From Lota lota (lineage: Eukaryota > Chordata > Actinopteri > Gadiformes > Lotidae): a stretch of DNA of 64,000 nt. The translations under genes were made by a program, and so were the position numbers. The notes under the pieces were generated by a model that was not told the origin of the DNA, ran no database searches, and saw nothing but the letters and a program-made list of their open reading frames with translations. The stretch lies in NCBI GenBank assembly GCA_026745465.1, contig JACYXH010000359.1, positions 62,001-126,000 on the forward strand. Reading direction: 5' to 3'. This document shows positions 63,885 to 64,000 of the stretch, piece by piece. The first letter of the stretch is position 1; every line of letters begins with the position of its first letter.

Positions 63885-64000
63885 ATGAAGAAGAGGGCGT
63901 CAACAACCACCAAGGAAATAATATTTATATCAGTGCTTTTATCACCATTTGAAAGTGTATGTCACACAGCTAACAGCTTTGCAGACGCGTCATGGATTCC
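63885..64000 (+). CDS. possible first exon of an unidentified gene (runs off the window)
   Basis: An ATG at 63885 opens a frame ('MKKRASTTTKEIIFISVLLS' and on) that stays open to the window edge, 240 bp after the promoter-like element. A 12-codon upstream ORF (ATG at 63850) overlaps its start codon. The hydrophobic stretch could be a signal or membrane anchor. The length is too short to identify it or to exclude chance. Confidence 0.25.
   Translation, partial: MKKRASTTTKEIIFISVLLSPFESVCHTANSFADASWI

Overview
The window is nuclear DNA of a ray-finned (teleost) fish. The genes are intron-rich with GT-AG junctions. Their proteins resemble vertebrate families closely, and the spacers hold long CA/GT microsatellites, two Tc1-type transposons, hAT-like MITEs, tRNA-derived SINE tails and an L2/CR1-like LINE end, a mix typical of fish. 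The Tc1 copies look like those common in pike and salmonids, but I cannot name the species. No CRISPR array, rRNA or free-standing tRNA gene was seen.

Layout. (1) 1-2235, plus strand: last five exons of fyttd1 (UIF, an mRNA-export adaptor). (2) 2500-24577, minus strand: tsc22d2, tail to tail with fyttd1, with a huge first exon, a 17-kb intron rich in repeats and a probable internal promoter. (3) 24.6-30.6 kb: repeat-filled spacer dominated by a 4.3-kb element with about 620-bp inverted arms, carrying a Tc1 copy in its centre and a hAT-like insertion in one arm. (4) 30680-33063, plus: pfn2 (profilin-2) with two alternative last exons. (5) 33.1-39.2 kb: spacer with a nested stack of DNA transposons. 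(6) 39270-44198, plus: an unnamed secreted protein with two ZP-N-like four-cysteine modules followed by six near-identical 78-residue proline-rich repeats. (7) 45364-47760, minus: ahsg (fetuin-A), tail to tail with gene 6. (8) 49360-53804, plus: senp5 (SUMO protease). (9) 53.8-56.2 kb: spacer with a LINE fragment. (10) 56211-62961, minus: a Crumbs-family EGF/laminin-G membrane protein that lacks the usual ERLI tail. (11) 63.5-64.0 kb: promoter-like sequence and perhaps the first exon of a gene leaving the window.

Human fyttd1, senp5 and ahsg orthologues lie on 3q27-q29, and tsc22d2 and pfn2 on 3q25, so this is a block of conserved 3q synteny; the Crumbs-like gene and the ZP-N gene are the additions. 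The genes do not form a pathway. Orientation alternates so that three pairs converge (fyttd1/tsc22d2, ZP-N gene/ahsg, senp5/Crumbs-like).

Exon borders were fixed by eye from splice signals, reading phase and remembered family sequences. For tsc22d2, pfn2, the ZP-N gene, ahsg, senp5 and the Crumbs-like gene the exon lengths sum to a multiple of three. No alignment or expression data were available.
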